Source: Teichococcus wenyumeiae
GTDB lineage: Bacteria; Pseudomonadota; Alphaproteobacteria; Acetobacterales; Acetobacteraceae
Direction: 5' to 3'
Assembly (NCBI RefSeq): GCF_003696345.1
Contig: NZ_RFLX01000003.1
Span: 248,001 to 312,000, forward strand
Length of the DNA stretch: 64,000 bases
Below are positions 8,529 to 17,675 of the stretch, one piece after another. A program made the position numbers and the translations under genes. Under the pieces are notes generated by a model. The model had not been told where the DNA came from and searched no databases. It saw only the letters and a program-made list of their open reading frames with translations. The stretch's first letter is position 1; every line of letters begins with the position of its first letter.

Positions 8529-10013
8529 ATGCGTATCGCCATCGGCGGCTTTCTGCACGAAAGCCATTCCTTCGCGCCGCGCCCGACCAACTGGGCCGAT
8601 TTCCAGTCTCCAGGCGGCTTCCCGGCCTTTGTGCGCGGCGCCGGGCTGTTCGACGCCCTGCGGCCGACCTCGGCGCCTTCCGCCGGGGCTCTGTCGGTGG
8701 CCGAGCCGCGTGGCGTGGATCTGGTGCCGCTGTCCTGGTGCTTCGCCAATCCCGCCGGCCCTGTCACCGAGGAAGCCTTCGAACGCGTCGCAGGCTGCCT
8801 GATCGGTGATCTGGTCACCGCGTTGGAAGCAGGGCCGCTGGATGGCGTCTACCTGGACCTGCACGGCGCCATGATGGCCGAGCATTTCCCGGACGCGGAA
8901 GGCGAGTTGCTGCGCCGCGTGCGGGCCGTGGTGGGGCCGGATGTGCCCATCACCGCCAGCCTGGACCCGCATGCCAATGTCACCGGGCTGATGGTGGAGA
9001 AGGCCGATGCGCTGGTGCCCTTCCGCACCTATCCGCATGTGGACATGAAGGCGGCCGGCGCCCGCGCCATGGAGTTGCTGATCGCCCGCATCGGGCGTGG
9101 CTCGCCCTGGCCGCGTGCCTTCCGCCAGTTGGATTACTGGACGCCGCTGACCATGCAATGCACCATGGTCTCGCCCATGGCGGATGTGCTGGCAGAACGC
9201 GCGCGCCTTGCCGCCGGCAATGGCGTGGTGGAACTGGGCTTCTGCTTCGGCTTCCCCTACGCCGATTTCGCCGGCTGCGGCATGGCCATCTCCTGCTATG
9301 CCGAGGACCAGCAGACCGCCGAGATCGCCGCCGACCAGTTGAAGGCTTGGCTGGACACCCATGAGGCCGATTTTGCCGGCGGCGCCCTGCCGGCGGCGGA
9401 GGGCGTGGCGCGGGCCGTGGCAGCCGCCGCGACCAACCCCGGCAAGCCCATCGTGCTGGCCGATACCCAGGACAATCCCGGCGGCGGCGGCCACGGCGAC
9501 ACCACCGGCCTGCTGGCCGAGCTGATCCGTCAGGATGCCCCCGCCGTGCTGGGCATGATCAACGATGCCGAAAGCGCGGCGGCCTTCCATGCGGCGGGCG
9601 AGGGGGCGGACGTCACCCTGAAGCTCGGCGGCAAGTCCGACGGGGCGCCCATCGAGGTCACGGCCAAGGTGCTGCGCCTGACCGATGGCCGCTTCACCTG
9701 CACCGGGCCGATGAGCGCGGGCAACCCCGCCGACCTTGGCCCTTCGGCGGTGATCGGCATCGGGCTGGTGAGGGTGATCGTGGTCAGCCGCAAGATGCAG
9801 GCGCATGACCAGGCGCTGTTCCGCCATGCCGGCATCGAGCCGGCGGAGCAGAAGATCCTGGCGCTGAAGAGCAGCGTGCATTTCCGCGCCGACTTCCAGC
9901 CGATCGCGCAGGAGGTCATCGTGGTGGCCGCGCCAGGGCCGGTGTTGGCCGACCCGTCCTCGCTGCCCTTCTCGCACCTGCGGCCGGGCCTTCGCACCCG
10001 GCCGCAGGCGTGA
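8529..10013 (+). CDS. M81 family metallopeptidase (MlrC-like)
   Basis: A 494-residue protein of the MlrC family, named for the enzyme that degrades linear microcystin-derived peptides; most members have unknown natural substrates. It starts MRIAIGGFLHESHSF and contains DLHGAMMAEH, ITASLDPHANVT and PHVDMKAAGARAM, the conserved His/Asp-rich stretches of the N-terminal domain, followed by the C-terminal domain beginning near ADTQDNPGGGGHGDTTG. The ATG at 8529 lies 4 bases after the upstream stop. It is the last gene of the operon and converges with the KDG kinase gene. Its place next to a peptide importer suggests a role in degrading an imported peptide-like compound. Confidence 0.88.
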   Translation: MRIAIGGFLHESHSFAPRPTNWADFQSPGGFPAFVRGAGLFDALRPTSAPSAGALSVAEPRGVDLVPLSWCFANPAGPVTEEAFERVAGCLIGDLVTALEAGPLDGVYLDLHGAMMAEHFPDAEGELLRRVRAVVGPDVPITASLDPHANVTGLMVEKADALVPFRTYPHVDMKAAGARAMELLIARIGRGSPWPRAFRQLDYWTPLTMQCTMVSPMADVLAERARLAAGNGVVELGFCFGFPYADFAGCGMAISCYAEDQQTAEIAADQLKAWLDTHEADFAGGALPAAEGVARAVAAAATNPGKPIVLADTQDNPGGGGHGDTTGLLAELIRQDAPAVLGMINDAESAAAFHAAGEGADVTLKLGGKSDGAPIEVTAKVLRLTDGRFTCTGPMSAGNPADLGPSAVIGIGLVRVIVVSRKMQAHDQALFRHAGIEPAEQKILALKSSVHFRADFQPIAQEVIVVAAPGPVLADPSSLPFSHLRPGLRTRPQA

Positions 10014-10017
10014 CGCG

Positions 10018-10947
10018 CTAGCCTTCCGCCAGCAGCGCCCGGACGGCATCCGGGCGCGGCATCGGCGCCACGGCGCCGTAGCCCGTGGTGGCCAGGGCGG
10101 CGGCGGCATTGGCGTAGAGCGCCGCGTCCTCGGCGCTGTCCCCGGCCAGGATGCGGGCCAGGAAGTTGCCGGCGAAGGTATCGCCCGCGCCGGTGGCATC
10201 CACCGCCTTCACCTTGCGGCCAGGGATGCGGGTGCGTCCCTCCCGCGTCGCCACCATCGAGCCGTCCTTGCCGAGCTTCAGCAGCACCAGCGGCGACAGC
10301 TTCAGGTAGAAGTCGGCGATGGCATCCGGGTCTTCCAGCCCGGTCAGGAAGGTGGCGTCGTCCAGGCTGGGCAGGGCGATGTCCGCGCTGGCGATGGCGG
10401 CATGCATGATGGCCCTGGCGCGCGGCAGCGGCCAAAGCGCACGGCGCAGGTTGGTGTCATAGGACACCTTCACCCCGGCTTCCTTCGCCACCTCGATGGC
10501 GCGGAAGCAGGCGTCGCAGGCGCTGGTGGAGATCGCCTGGCTGATGCCGGAGACATGCAGGACCTTGGCCGCGCGGATCGCCTCCGCCGGCACATCCTCC
10601 GGCGTGAAGCGGGCAGCCGCGCTGTTGCTGCGGTAGAAGGTGAACTCGTGGCCCTGGGGCCCGTGCTTCACGAAATAGACCGCCGTGGGGGCGTCCGGCT
10701 TGCGCAGGACCGTCGCGGTATCGACACCCTCCCGCGCCCAGAGGTCCATGAAGCTCTGGCCCGGGGCATCCTGGCCGATTGCGGTGATGTAGCCGGACTT
10801 CGCCCCAGCCCGCGCCGCCGCGATGGCGGCGTTGGAGGTGTCGCCGCCATGGCCTTCCAGATAGAGCGGGCGGCCCTGGTCGTCCTTGGCGCTCTGGTTG
10901 AACTCCAGCATCGGCTCGCCGATGCAGAGCAGATCGACGCCGCTCAT
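10018..10947 (-). CDS. kdgK: PfkB family sugar kinase, probable 2-keto-3-deoxygluconate kinase
   Basis: A 309-residue ribokinase-fold kinase. It shows the N-terminal GGDTSNAAIAAARAG substrate/lid motif and the C-terminal PfkB signature DATGAGDTFAGN with the catalytic aspartate. KDG kinase makes 2-keto-3-deoxy-6-phosphogluconate from KDG. This assignment rests on the overlap (ATGA) with the upstream KDPG aldolase gene at 10944, which consumes that product. The product would enter glycolysis as pyruvate and glyceraldehyde 3-phosphate. Another ketose or ketoacid substrate is possible, since PfkB kinases are hard to separate by eye. Confidence 0.82.
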   Translation of the reverse strand: MSGVDLLCIGEPMLEFNQSAKDDQGRPLYLEGHGGDTSNAAIAAARAGAKSGYITAIGQDAPGQSFMDLWAREGVDTATVLRKPDAPTAVYFVKHGPQGHEFTFYRSNSAAARFTPEDVPAEAIRAAKVLHVSGISQAISTSACDACFRAIEVAKEAGVKVSYDTNLRRALWPLPRARAIMHAAIASADIALPSLDDATFLTGLEDPDAIADFYLKLSPLVLLKLGKDGSMVATREGRTRIPGRKVKAVDATGAGDTFAGNFLARILAGDSAEDAALYANAAAALATTGYGAVAPMPRPDAVRALLAEG

Positions 10948-11576
10948 GCCTGCAGAATACCCAGCGCCTCGCGCGCCGCGGCCTCGACCGCCGCGCGGTT
11001 GTTGGCGGCGATGGCGCCTTCGTCCACCAGCTTGCCGCCGATGCCGACGAAAGCCGCGCCGGCCGCGATATAGTCGCCGGCATTGCGGGCATCGACACCG
11101 CCGGTCGGGCAGAAGGTCACGTCGGGGAAGACCGACTTCAGCGCCTTGATATGGGCGGGGCCACCGGCCGAGCTGGCCGGGAAGATCTTCACCACGTCAG
11201 CGCCGGCGGCGCGGGCGGCGCGCACCTCGGTGGGGGTGAAGGCGCCCATCATCACGCAGGCATTGGCGGCGCGGGAAGGGGCCACCAGCGCTGGCTCCAC
11301 CCAGGGGGAGACGACGAATTTAGCGCCGGCCTTAATGCTGGCCTCAGCGGCTGCGGCATCGGGCACCGTGCCCACGCCCACCAGCAGGGCGGGGTCGGAG
11401 GCCACGTCGCGGATCACGGAAAGCGCATCCGGAATGGTCAGCGTGATCTCAAAGATCGTGATGCCGGCGCCCTTGAGCCATTCAACGGCGGTGGCGGCCC
11501 GGGCTGCGGTGCTGGTCCGCACCACCGGCACAATGCGGGCGGCGCGGAAGGTTTCGATCAACGGGTGCTGGGCCAC
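10944..11576 (-). CDS. eda: 2-dehydro-3-deoxy-phosphogluconate aldolase (KDPG/KHG aldolase)
   Basis: A 210-residue class I aldolase that splits KDPG into pyruvate and glyceraldehyde 3-phosphate. Recognisable parts are IVPVVR at the N-terminus, FEITLT with the catalytic glutamate, LVGVGTV, the Schiff-base lysine in DVVKIFPASSAGG, and PTGGVDARN. The length is normal for the family. The start is GTG at 11576 (GTG GCC CAG CAC). It is the first gene of a two-gene operon with the sugar kinase, consistent with the lower part of a hexuronate or Entner-Doudoroff pathway. No sugar-acid dehydratase lies in the window. Confidence 0.9.
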   Translation of the reverse strand: MAQHPLIETFRAARIVPVVRTSTAARAATAVEWLKGAGITIFEITLTIPDALSVIRDVASDPALLVGVGTVPDAAAAEASIKAGAKFVVSPWVEPALVAPSRAANACVMMGAFTPTEVRAARAAGADVVKIFPASSAGGPAHIKALKSVFPDVTFCPTGGVDARNAGDYIAAGAAFVGIGGKLVDEGAIAANNRAAVEAAAREALGILQA

Positions 11577-11684
11577 GATGTCATCCTGCGAGGCAGCAGG
11601 GTCATGGCCTGGGCCACGATCCCGCGGGTTCCGGTTGGGCGCGAAGCTAGCCCCGACCTTTCCCCGCGTGAAGCCACAGGGGGT

Positions 11685-11960
11685 TCAACCCGCCGCTTCC
11701 ATCTTCCCGACTGTGTCATGCAACTGCAGCGCGGCGGTGCGGGCACGGCGGAGCTGCGTGGCGGTATCGCCCAGGTTCCGCTGGTAGCCGCCCAGGCTGT
11801 CCTCAAGGCTGGAGGCTGCCTCCCGCAGATCCCCAAGACTCTGGCGGAAGTCGCGGATGGCGGCGCGTTGCTCGGCGACCGCCTCTTCCAGACGGCGCAG
11901 TGCCAGGCGCAGGCGGTCATGGTCGTTATGGGGAAAGGCGAAGACGGTGCTGTCCTGCAA
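11685..11960 (-). CDS. Small coiled-coil hypothetical protein
   Basis: An open frame encodes about 91 residues, mostly helical with heptad-like patterning: LRLALRRLEEAVAEQ, then LREAASSLEDSLGGYQRNLGD, then a final amphipathic stretch ending KMEAAG. No enzymatic motif, signal peptide or membrane segment is seen. The TTG at 11960 is favoured because GGAG lies 9 bases upstream; a TTG at 11987 would give 100 residues. It is divergent from the lone Hsp70 gene, with the upstream regions facing each other. I do not recognise the family; it could be a small scaffold or chemotaxis-like helical protein, but this is not supported further. Confidence 0.55.
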   Translation of the reverse strand: MQDSTVFAFPHNDHDRLRLALRRLEEAVAEQRAAIRDFRQSLGDLREAASSLEDSLGGYQRNLGDTATQLRRARTAALQLHDTVGKMEAAG

Positions 11961-12122
11961 GGCGATGGCTCCGGTAGGGGTTAACAAGGCATTTGCAGAT
12001 TCCTAGACCAATCCACAAAAAGAGACAAAGCGCTTTTTAAGGTTCTGTTGATCTTTCTCTCCGCCCTTGCCGCGCCAACCCATCTGGCCTAAGCCGCCGC
12101 CCCTCCATTTTCGGGTTTGGCC

Positions 12123-13382
12123 ATGCAGGACGTGATTGGTATCGACTTCGGCACGACCAACAGCGTCATTGCCTTGCGCCAGCCGGACGGGCAGGCGGTG
12201 GGCCTGCGATACGCCGCCGGGCGCGGCGTGGTGGATACCTTCCGCTCCGTGCTCTGCTTCTGGGCGGAGGAAAGCGGCGCCAGCCGTGGCAAGTTGCAGC
12301 ACGCCGCCGGCCCCGATGCGATCGAAGCCTATCTGGATGACCCGCTGGGCGCCCGGCTGATCATGTCCATGAAGAGCTATCTGGCCAGCCGCAGCTTCGT
12401 GGAAACCCGTGTCTTCAACCGGCCCTTCGCGCTGGAGGACCTGATCTCCACCTTCCTGCGCGCCCTGGTGGCCGGGGCGGCGGGGATGCCGGGCGGCAAG
12501 ACGCGCGTGGTGGCCGGCCGGCCGGTGCGCTTCGTGGGCGACAATGCGGATGACGACCTGGCCGAGCAGCGGCTGCGGGCTGCCTTCGGCGCTGCCGGCT
12601 TCTCCGATGTCACCATGGCGCTGGAGCCGGAAGCGGCCGGGCACCGCTTCGCCGCCACGCTGGAAGGCAATGCCAATGTGCTGGTGGGCGATTTCGGCGG
12701 CGGCACCAGCGACTTCTCGATCCTGCGTTTCGAGCCCGGCGCGCGCCGGCGCGTCACGCCACTGGGGCATGCCGGTGTCGGCATCGCGGGCGATGCCTTC
12801 GACTACCGCATCATCGACAATGTCATCTCGCCCCGGCTGGGCAAGGGCGACAGCTACCGCGTGATGGGCACCGACCTGCCGGTGCCGCCCGCCTTCTTCA
12901 CCAGTTTCGCCCGCTGGCACCAGCTTTCGCTGATGCGCGCGCCCAAGACGCTGCGGGAGATCAACGAGGTGGCGCGCATGGCGCTGCATCCGGAGCGGCT
13001 GCACCACTTGATCCGGCTGGTGGAGGACGAGGCGGGCTATGCGCTCTACCAGGCCGTTTCCGCCGCCAAGGCCGCGCTGTCGGGTGCCGAGGAAGCGGTA
13101 CTGCGCTTCACGCACCGGGACCTCGCCATCGAGGCACCGATCCGCCGCGCCGATTTCGAGAACTGGATCACGCCGGAACTGAGCCGGCTGTCGGATGCCA
13201 TCGACCGTGCCCTGGCCGATGCCAAGCTGGCGCCGGAGCAGGTGGACCGCGTCTTCCTGACCGGCGGCACCTCCCTGGTGCCGGCGGTGCGGCGGCTGTT
13301 CGACCAGCGCTTCGGCGGCCGCGTCACCGGGGGTGGCGAATTCGTCTCGGTGGCCGAGGGGCTGGCGCTGATCGGCGCCTGA
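12123..13382 (+). CDS. Hsp70 family protein, YegD-like (no DnaJ/GrpE neighbours)
   Basis: A 419-residue actin-fold ATPase of the Hsp70 superfamily, shorter than DnaK (about 640). The nucleotide-binding domain is complete: GIDFGTTNSVIALR (phosphate 1), VGDFGGGTSDFSILRF (phosphate 2) and VFLTGGTSLVPAVRRLF (adenosine). The remaining sequence does not contain a canonical substrate-binding beta-domain or lid, so peptide binding like DnaK is doubtful. Escherichia coli YegD is the closest well-known relative. The ATG at 12123 is preferred over a TTG six bases upstream. No co-chaperone gene is near; the role is unknown. Confidence 0.88.
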   Translation: MQDVIGIDFGTTNSVIALRQPDGQAVGLRYAAGRGVVDTFRSVLCFWAEESGASRGKLQHAAGPDAIEAYLDDPLGARLIMSMKSYLASRSFVETRVFNRPFALEDLISTFLRALVAGAAGMPGGKTRVVAGRPVRFVGDNADDDLAEQRLRAAFGAAGFSDVTMALEPEAAGHRFAATLEGNANVLVGDFGGGTSDFSILRFEPGARRRVTPLGHAGVGIAGDAFDYRIIDNVISPRLGKGDSYRVMGTDLPVPPAFFTSFARWHQLSLMRAPKTLREINEVARMALHPERLHHLIRLVEDEAGYALYQAVSAAKAALSGAEEAVLRFTHRDLAIEAPIRRADFENWITPELSRLSDAIDRALADAKLAPEQVDRVFLTGGTSLVPAVRRLFDQRFGGRVTGGGEFVSVAEGLALIGA

Positions 13383-13387
13383 GCCTC

Positions 13388-14620
13388 TCAGGCAGCGTGG
13401 CGGCGAAAGGCGGGGCGGCGGTGGCGGGCTTCCGCCGGGCGTGACTGGCTGGCCAGCGCCGCCAGGCCCGGCAGGGACTGCACCAGCAGCAGCCCGGCCC
13501 AGACCAGGCTTTCCCAGGCATTCCAGGGCCTGGCCAGCACCACCGCCACAGCGGCGGCCCAGAGCAGGCCGGTCAGCATCGTCTCCATACGGTGCCCGCT
13601 GGTCCGGCCGCCCAGCAGGCCCTGCCATGCGGCACGGCCGATGCTCCAGATGCCACTCGCCTGGCCACAGAGCAGCGGCGCCAGGCTCAGGACGGACAGG
13701 ACAGGCAGCAGCGGGAGCGTCGGCATCACCGACGCATCGTCCCACAGAGCCAGCAGCACGCAGGCAAGGGAGGCAAAGGCGCCCGCCAGCGCCAGCGCAT
13801 CCAGGAGCGCCGGCGCGGCCAGCGCCAGCAGATGGTTCCGCTGCGGGGGCGTCAGGCTCCGGTCCCGCCGCAGCAGGACCGCGCCGACATGCTGGCGCAG
13901 TGCCGCCATGGTGCCGGCAACACGGCGATGGCGGAGGGAGGGCCAGTCCTCCCGCGCCGCCGCCGGCACCGCGCGGCCCATTGGCTCGGGCTCGAAGACG
14001 CTGTCCCAGCCATGGCGCATCAGGGTCAGGCCCAGGGCTGCCTCGGGGCAGAGGCTGGTGGGGTCCCAGCCGCCGGCACGGCGCAGCGCCTCGGCCCGGA
14101 ACAGCGGCAGGCCGTCCAGCGGCAGCAGGCGGTCCGGGTGGCAGGCGGGGGATTCGCGGGCATCCAGCGGCGCCAGCATGCCCTGGGCCATGCCCAGGCC
14201 CGGCCGGCGGAACAGCGGCACCATGCGCCTCAGCCAGCTCGCGCGCACCACCTGCCCGGCGCGGAGCACGCCGACTAGGACGGTATCCGGCGCCGCTTCC
14301 TGCAAGGCGAAGTTCAGCGCACCGGCGCGGCCACCGGGCGTGCAGCCCAGGTGAAAGAAACGGAACTGCGGCCCCAGGCGGGCGCAGTGCTCGGCGGCGG
14401 CTTCCCAGAGCGCGGGCTCAGCCGTCTGGGTATCCACCACCAGCACCTCCAGCGCCGGGTAATCGAGCGCCGCCAGGGAATCCAGCGTGCGCCGCACCTG
14501 CTCCGGCGCGGCGTCGCGCAGGGGGAGGTGCAGGGACACCCTGGGCCAGGGCGCATGGCGCGGCAGGAGAGAGGAAGCGGGCAGGCAAGCGGCAACGGGG
14601 CGGTAGGCGCTGGCATTCAT
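13388..14620 (-). CDS. Glycosyltransferase family 2-like membrane protein, active-site motifs degenerate
   Basis: A 410-residue protein with a GT-A-like N-terminal half (SLHLPLRDAAPEQVRRTLDSLAALDYPALEVLVVD, then GGRAGALNFALQEA) and four or more hydrophobic segments in the C-terminal third (LLALAAPALLDALALAGAFASLACVLLALW and following), as in membrane-bound processive glycosyltransferases. Where such enzymes have a DxD metal motif there is only VLVGVLRAG, and the Q-x-x-R-W region reads RHRRVAG, so catalysis is uncertain. The ATG at 14620 is chosen because GGAGG lies 8 bases upstream; longer frames begin at 14722. It is convergent with the Hsp70 gene, 5 bases apart. Confidence 0.75.
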   Translation of the reverse strand: MNASAYRPVAACLPASSLLPRHAPWPRVSLHLPLRDAAPEQVRRTLDSLAALDYPALEVLVVDTQTAEPALWEAAAEHCARLGPQFRFFHLGCTPGGRAGALNFALQEAAPDTVLVGVLRAGQVVRASWLRRMVPLFRRPGLGMAQGMLAPLDARESPACHPDRLLPLDGLPLFRAEALRRAGGWDPTSLCPEAALGLTLMRHGWDSVFEPEPMGRAVPAAAREDWPSLRHRRVAGTMAALRQHVGAVLLRRDRSLTPPQRNHLLALAAPALLDALALAGAFASLACVLLALWDDASVMPTLPLLPVLSVLSLAPLLCGQASGIWSIGRAAWQGLLGGRTSGHRMETMLTGLLWAAAVAVVLARPWNAWESLVWAGLLLVQSLPGLAALASQSRPAEARHRRPAFRRHAA

Positions 14621-14797
14621 CGGACGGCCTCCGTTTCTGCTGGGGCGGTTGCGTCTGATGCTGTTCTGGGCTTGCTCTGCGGCGCGACGCAGTCGGCTTG
14701 ATGGCAGGAATAGGGCTTTCAACCTTGGCCGACAGCGTGACCCGGCCGCCTATGGCGGCTAAAAGGGCTCTGATTTCCTCGAATTTGGTGGAGCGCC

Positions 14798-16105
14798 ATG
14801 TCCCTGCTGCTCGAACTGGGCATCATTCTGCTGTTGGTGCTGCTGAACGGCACCTTCGCGATGAGCGAGCTGGCCATCGTCTCCTCCCGCCGCGGGCGGC
14901 TTCTGGCTTTGCAACGCGCCGGCAAGCCCGGAGCGGCGGCCGCGCTCGCGCTGGCCGAGGACCCCAGCCGCTTCCTGCCCACGGTTCAGGTGGGCATCAC
15001 TCTGGTTGGCGTCTTCGCGGGCGCCTTCGCAGGGCAGGGGCTGGCCAACCGGCTGGCGGAGCTGATGGTGCTGCTGCCGGGCTTCGCACCCTATGCGCCG
15101 CAGGTCTCGCTCTTCATCGTGGTGCTGTTCATCACCTACCTGTCGCTGATCCTGGGCGAGCTGGTGCCGAAGCAATTCGCCCTGCGGAACCCGGAGGGCG
15201 TGGCCTGCCTGGTGGCACGGCCGATGAGCACGCTGTCTCGCGTGGCGGCGCCGATGGTCTGGCTGCTGTCGCATTCCTCCGCGCTTGTGTTGAAGCTGCT
15301 TGGCGCCTCCGCACCCGTCGAATCCTCCGTGACGGAAGAGGAGGTGAAGGCCGTGGTGGCCGAGGGCGCCCAGGCCGGCGCGCTGGAGCACGAGGAGCGC
15401 CACATGATCGAGCGCGTGCTGCGGCTGGCCGACAAGCCCGTGCGGGCCCTGATGACGCCGCGCAACGAGGTGGACTGGATCGACCGCGACGCCACGCCCG
15501 CCGAGATCGTCAACCGCCTGAAGGCCAGCGAAGTGACGCGCTTCGTGGTGGCGGAAGGGCGAATCGACAATGTCGTGGGCGTGGTGCACGCCAAGAACCT
15601 GCTGGACCAGATGCTGGAGGAGGGCGGCACCCTTTCCGTCGCCGCCGCCATGCAGCAGGCCATGGTGCTGCCAGACAGCCTTTCCGCCCTGGATGCGCTG
15701 GAGCGGCTGCGGCACGACCGGGTTGGCTTGGCGCTGGTGATGGATGAATACGGCAGCTTCGAGGGCGTGGTGACCGCTTCCGACGCGCTGGAGGCGATCG
15801 TGGGCGAGTTGGGCGGTGAGCCGCAGCCCACCACCGCCGGCGGCGCCGTGCAGCGCCAGGACGGCAGCCTGCTGCTGGATGGCATGATGGCCAGCGACGA
15901 GGCGCGGGACCGGCTGGACCTGCCGGAGCTGCCGGGCAAGGGCGGCTACCACACCGTGGCAGGGCTGATGCTGGCGCTGCTGCAGCGGGTGCCGCGGGAA
16001 GGCGACCGGATCGTCTGGGCCGGCTGGCGCTTCGAGATCGTGGACATGGATGGCCGGCGCATCGACAAGGTGCTGGCGCATCGCGAGGAAGCAACCGGCG
16101 CATAG
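14798..16105 (+). CDS. CNNM/HlyC-CorC family transporter-associated protein
   Basis: A 435-residue inner-membrane protein with the standard order: a DUF21/CNNM transmembrane region at about residues 1-190 (hydrophobic segments at the N-terminus, at QVGITLVGVFAGAFAG and at VSLFIVVLFITYLSLILGELV), paired CBS domains starting RALMTPRNEVDWID, and a C-terminal CorC_HlyC transporter-associated domain from about residue 345. Family members are linked to magnesium/cobalt efflux or membrane integrity; the 'hemolysin' name is historical. The ATG at 14798 is preceded by GGTGGAG. A strong terminator follows at once. Confidence 0.9.
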   Translation: MSLLLELGIILLLVLLNGTFAMSELAIVSSRRGRLLALQRAGKPGAAAALALAEDPSRFLPTVQVGITLVGVFAGAFAGQGLANRLAELMVLLPGFAPYAPQVSLFIVVLFITYLSLILGELVPKQFALRNPEGVACLVARPMSTLSRVAAPMVWLLSHSSALVLKLLGASAPVESSVTEEEVKAVVAEGAQAGALEHEERHMIERVLRLADKPVRALMTPRNEVDWIDRDATPAEIVNRLKASEVTRFVVAEGRIDNVVGVVHAKNLLDQMLEEGGTLSVAAAMQQAMVLPDSLSALDALERLRHDRVGLALVMDEYGSFEGVVTASDALEAIVGELGGEPQPTTAGGAVQRQDGSLLLDGMMASDEARDRLDLPELPGKGGYHTVAGLMLALLQRVPREGDRIVWAGWRFEIVDMDGRRIDKVLAHREEATGA

Positions 16106-16137
16106 AAAAAGGGGGCCTTTCGGCCCCCTTTCTTTTT
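16106..16137 (+). terminator. Intrinsic terminator, bidirectional
   Basis: GGGGGCC-TTTC-GGCCCCC forms a perfect GC stem with an A run on its left and TTTCTTTTT on its right. It lies between the convergent CorC-like gene and aldehyde dehydrogenase gene and can serve both strands. Confidence 0.88.
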
Positions 16138-16156
16138 GGGCTCGGCTGAGTCGGTC

Positions 16157-17590
16157 TTAGAGGCCGGCCTGGCTGACGAACTTGGTGTTCAGGTAGGACT
16201 CGATGGCCTCCGAACCGCCCTCAGAGCCGTAGCCGCTGTCCTTGATGCCGCCGAAGGGCACTTCCGGCAGCGCGAGGCCGAGGTGGTTGATGGTCATCAT
16301 GCCCGTCTCGACCTGCGAGGCGATGGCATTGGCCGTCTTCGCGGAAGAGGTGAAGGCATAGGCGGCGAGGCCGAAGGGAAGGCGGTTGCTTTCCTCCACC
16401 ACCTCGTCGAAGTCCTTGAAGGGCACCATCAGCGCCAGCGGGCCGAAGGGCTCCTCGTTCATGGCGCGCATCTCGCGCGTCAGGCCGGTTACCACCGTCG
16501 GCTCGAAGAAATAGCCCTTGTTGCCGATGCGGTTGCCGCCGGTGCGGACCTCGGCGCCCTTCTGCACGGCATCGCCGATCAGCGCTTCCATGGCCGGGAT
16601 GCGGCGGTCATTGGCCAGCGGGCCCATCTGCACGCCGTCCTCAAGGCCGTTGCCGACCTTCAGCGACTTGGCATAGCTGGTGAAGGTATCGACGAACTGG
16701 TCGAAGACCTTCTCCTGCACCAGGAAGCGCGTGGGAGAGACGCAGACCTGGCCGGCATTGCGGAACTTGCTGCCGGCGAGGGTCTTGCTGGCCAGTTCCA
16801 CATCGGCGTCGTCGAAGACGATGGCCGGCGCATGGCCGCCCAGCTCCATCGTCGCGCGCTTCATGTACTTGCCGGCCAGCTCGGCCAGGTGCTTGCCCAC
16901 CGGGGTGGAGCCCGTGAAGGTCACCTTGCGGATGGTCGGGTGCGGGATGAGGTAGGAGGAGATCTCCGCCGGCACGCCATAGACGAGGCCGATCACGCCC
17001 TTCGGCACGCCCGCGTCGATGAAGCAGCGGATCATCTCGGCCGGGGAGGCCGGGGTCTCTTCCGGCGCCTTCACGATGATGGAGCAGCCGGTGGCCAGCG
17101 CGGCGGAGAGCTTGCGCACCACCTGGTTGATCGGGAAGTTCCAGGGCGTGAAGGCGGCGACGGGACCGACAGGCTCCTTGATCACCAGCTGGTAGACGCC
17201 CTCGGCGCGGGCGGGGATCACGCGGCCATAGGCGCGGCGGGCTTCTTCCGCGAACCAGTCGATGGTGTCGGCGGCGGCCATGACTTCCATCTTGGCCTCG
17301 GGCAGCGGCTTGCCCTGCTCCATGGTCATGATGCGGGCGATGTCGCCGGCGCGCTCGCGCAGGAGATTGGCCGCCTTGCGCATCAGCTTGGAGCGGTCGA
17401 AGGCCGAGACCTTCTTCCAGACATTGAAGCCACGCTCGGCCGCTTCCAGCGCCTCGTCGAGGTCCGCCTGGCTGGCATGGGGAACGGTACCGATCTGCTC
17501 TTCGGTCGCTGGGTTGAGGACGGGGATGGTGCGGTTGCCGGTCGCCGGGCGCCACTGGCCGTCGATATGCAACAGGACGTTATGGTCCAT
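16157..17590 (-). CDS. NAD(P)-dependent aldehyde dehydrogenase, succinate-semialdehyde dehydrogenase type
   Basis: A 477-residue ALDH superfamily enzyme oxidising an aldehyde to an acid; best match by eye is the GabD-like class. Motifs include [23 protein letters not shown], the nucleotide-loop [12 protein letters not shown], the general base in [16 protein letters not shown], and the catalytic cysteine in [12 protein letters not shown]. The ATG at 17590 is preferred because GAGGAG lies upstream; the longer frame to 17740 overlaps the pgk end. It lies downstream of tkt-gap-pgk with an 85-base gap that contains an inverted repeat (ACCGGGC ... GCCCGGT), so it may be transcribed separately. Confidence 0.88.
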   Translation of the reverse strand: MDHNVLLHIDGQWRPATGNRTIPVLNPATEEQIGTVPHASQADLDEALEAAERGFNVWKKVSAFDRSKLMRKAANLLRERAGDIARIMTMEQGKPLPEAKMEVMAAADTIDWFAEEARRAYGRVIPARAEGVYQLVIKEPVGPVAAFTPWNFPINQVVRKLSAALATGCSIIVKAPEETPASPAEMIRCFIDAGVPKGVIGLVYGVPAEISSYLIPHPTIRKVTFTGSTPVGKHLAELAGKYMKRATMELGGHAPAIVFDDADVELASKTLAGSKFRNAGQVCVSPTRFLVQEKVFDQFVDTFTSYAKSLKVGNGLEDGVQMGPLANDRRIPAMEALIGDAVQKGAEVRTGGNRIGNKGYFFEPTVVTGLTREMRAMNEEPFGPLALMVPFKDFDEVVEESNRLPFGLAAYAFTSSAKTANAIASQVETGMMTINHLGLALPEVPFGGIKDSGYGSEGGSEAIESYLNTKFVSQAGL

Positions 17591-17675
17591 GAACAGCGTC
17601 TCCTCACAAGAGTCCGCCGCAATGTGGAACCGGGCGAGGCGGAACGCTACCCCGCCCGGTCCATCTTTTCGCGAG

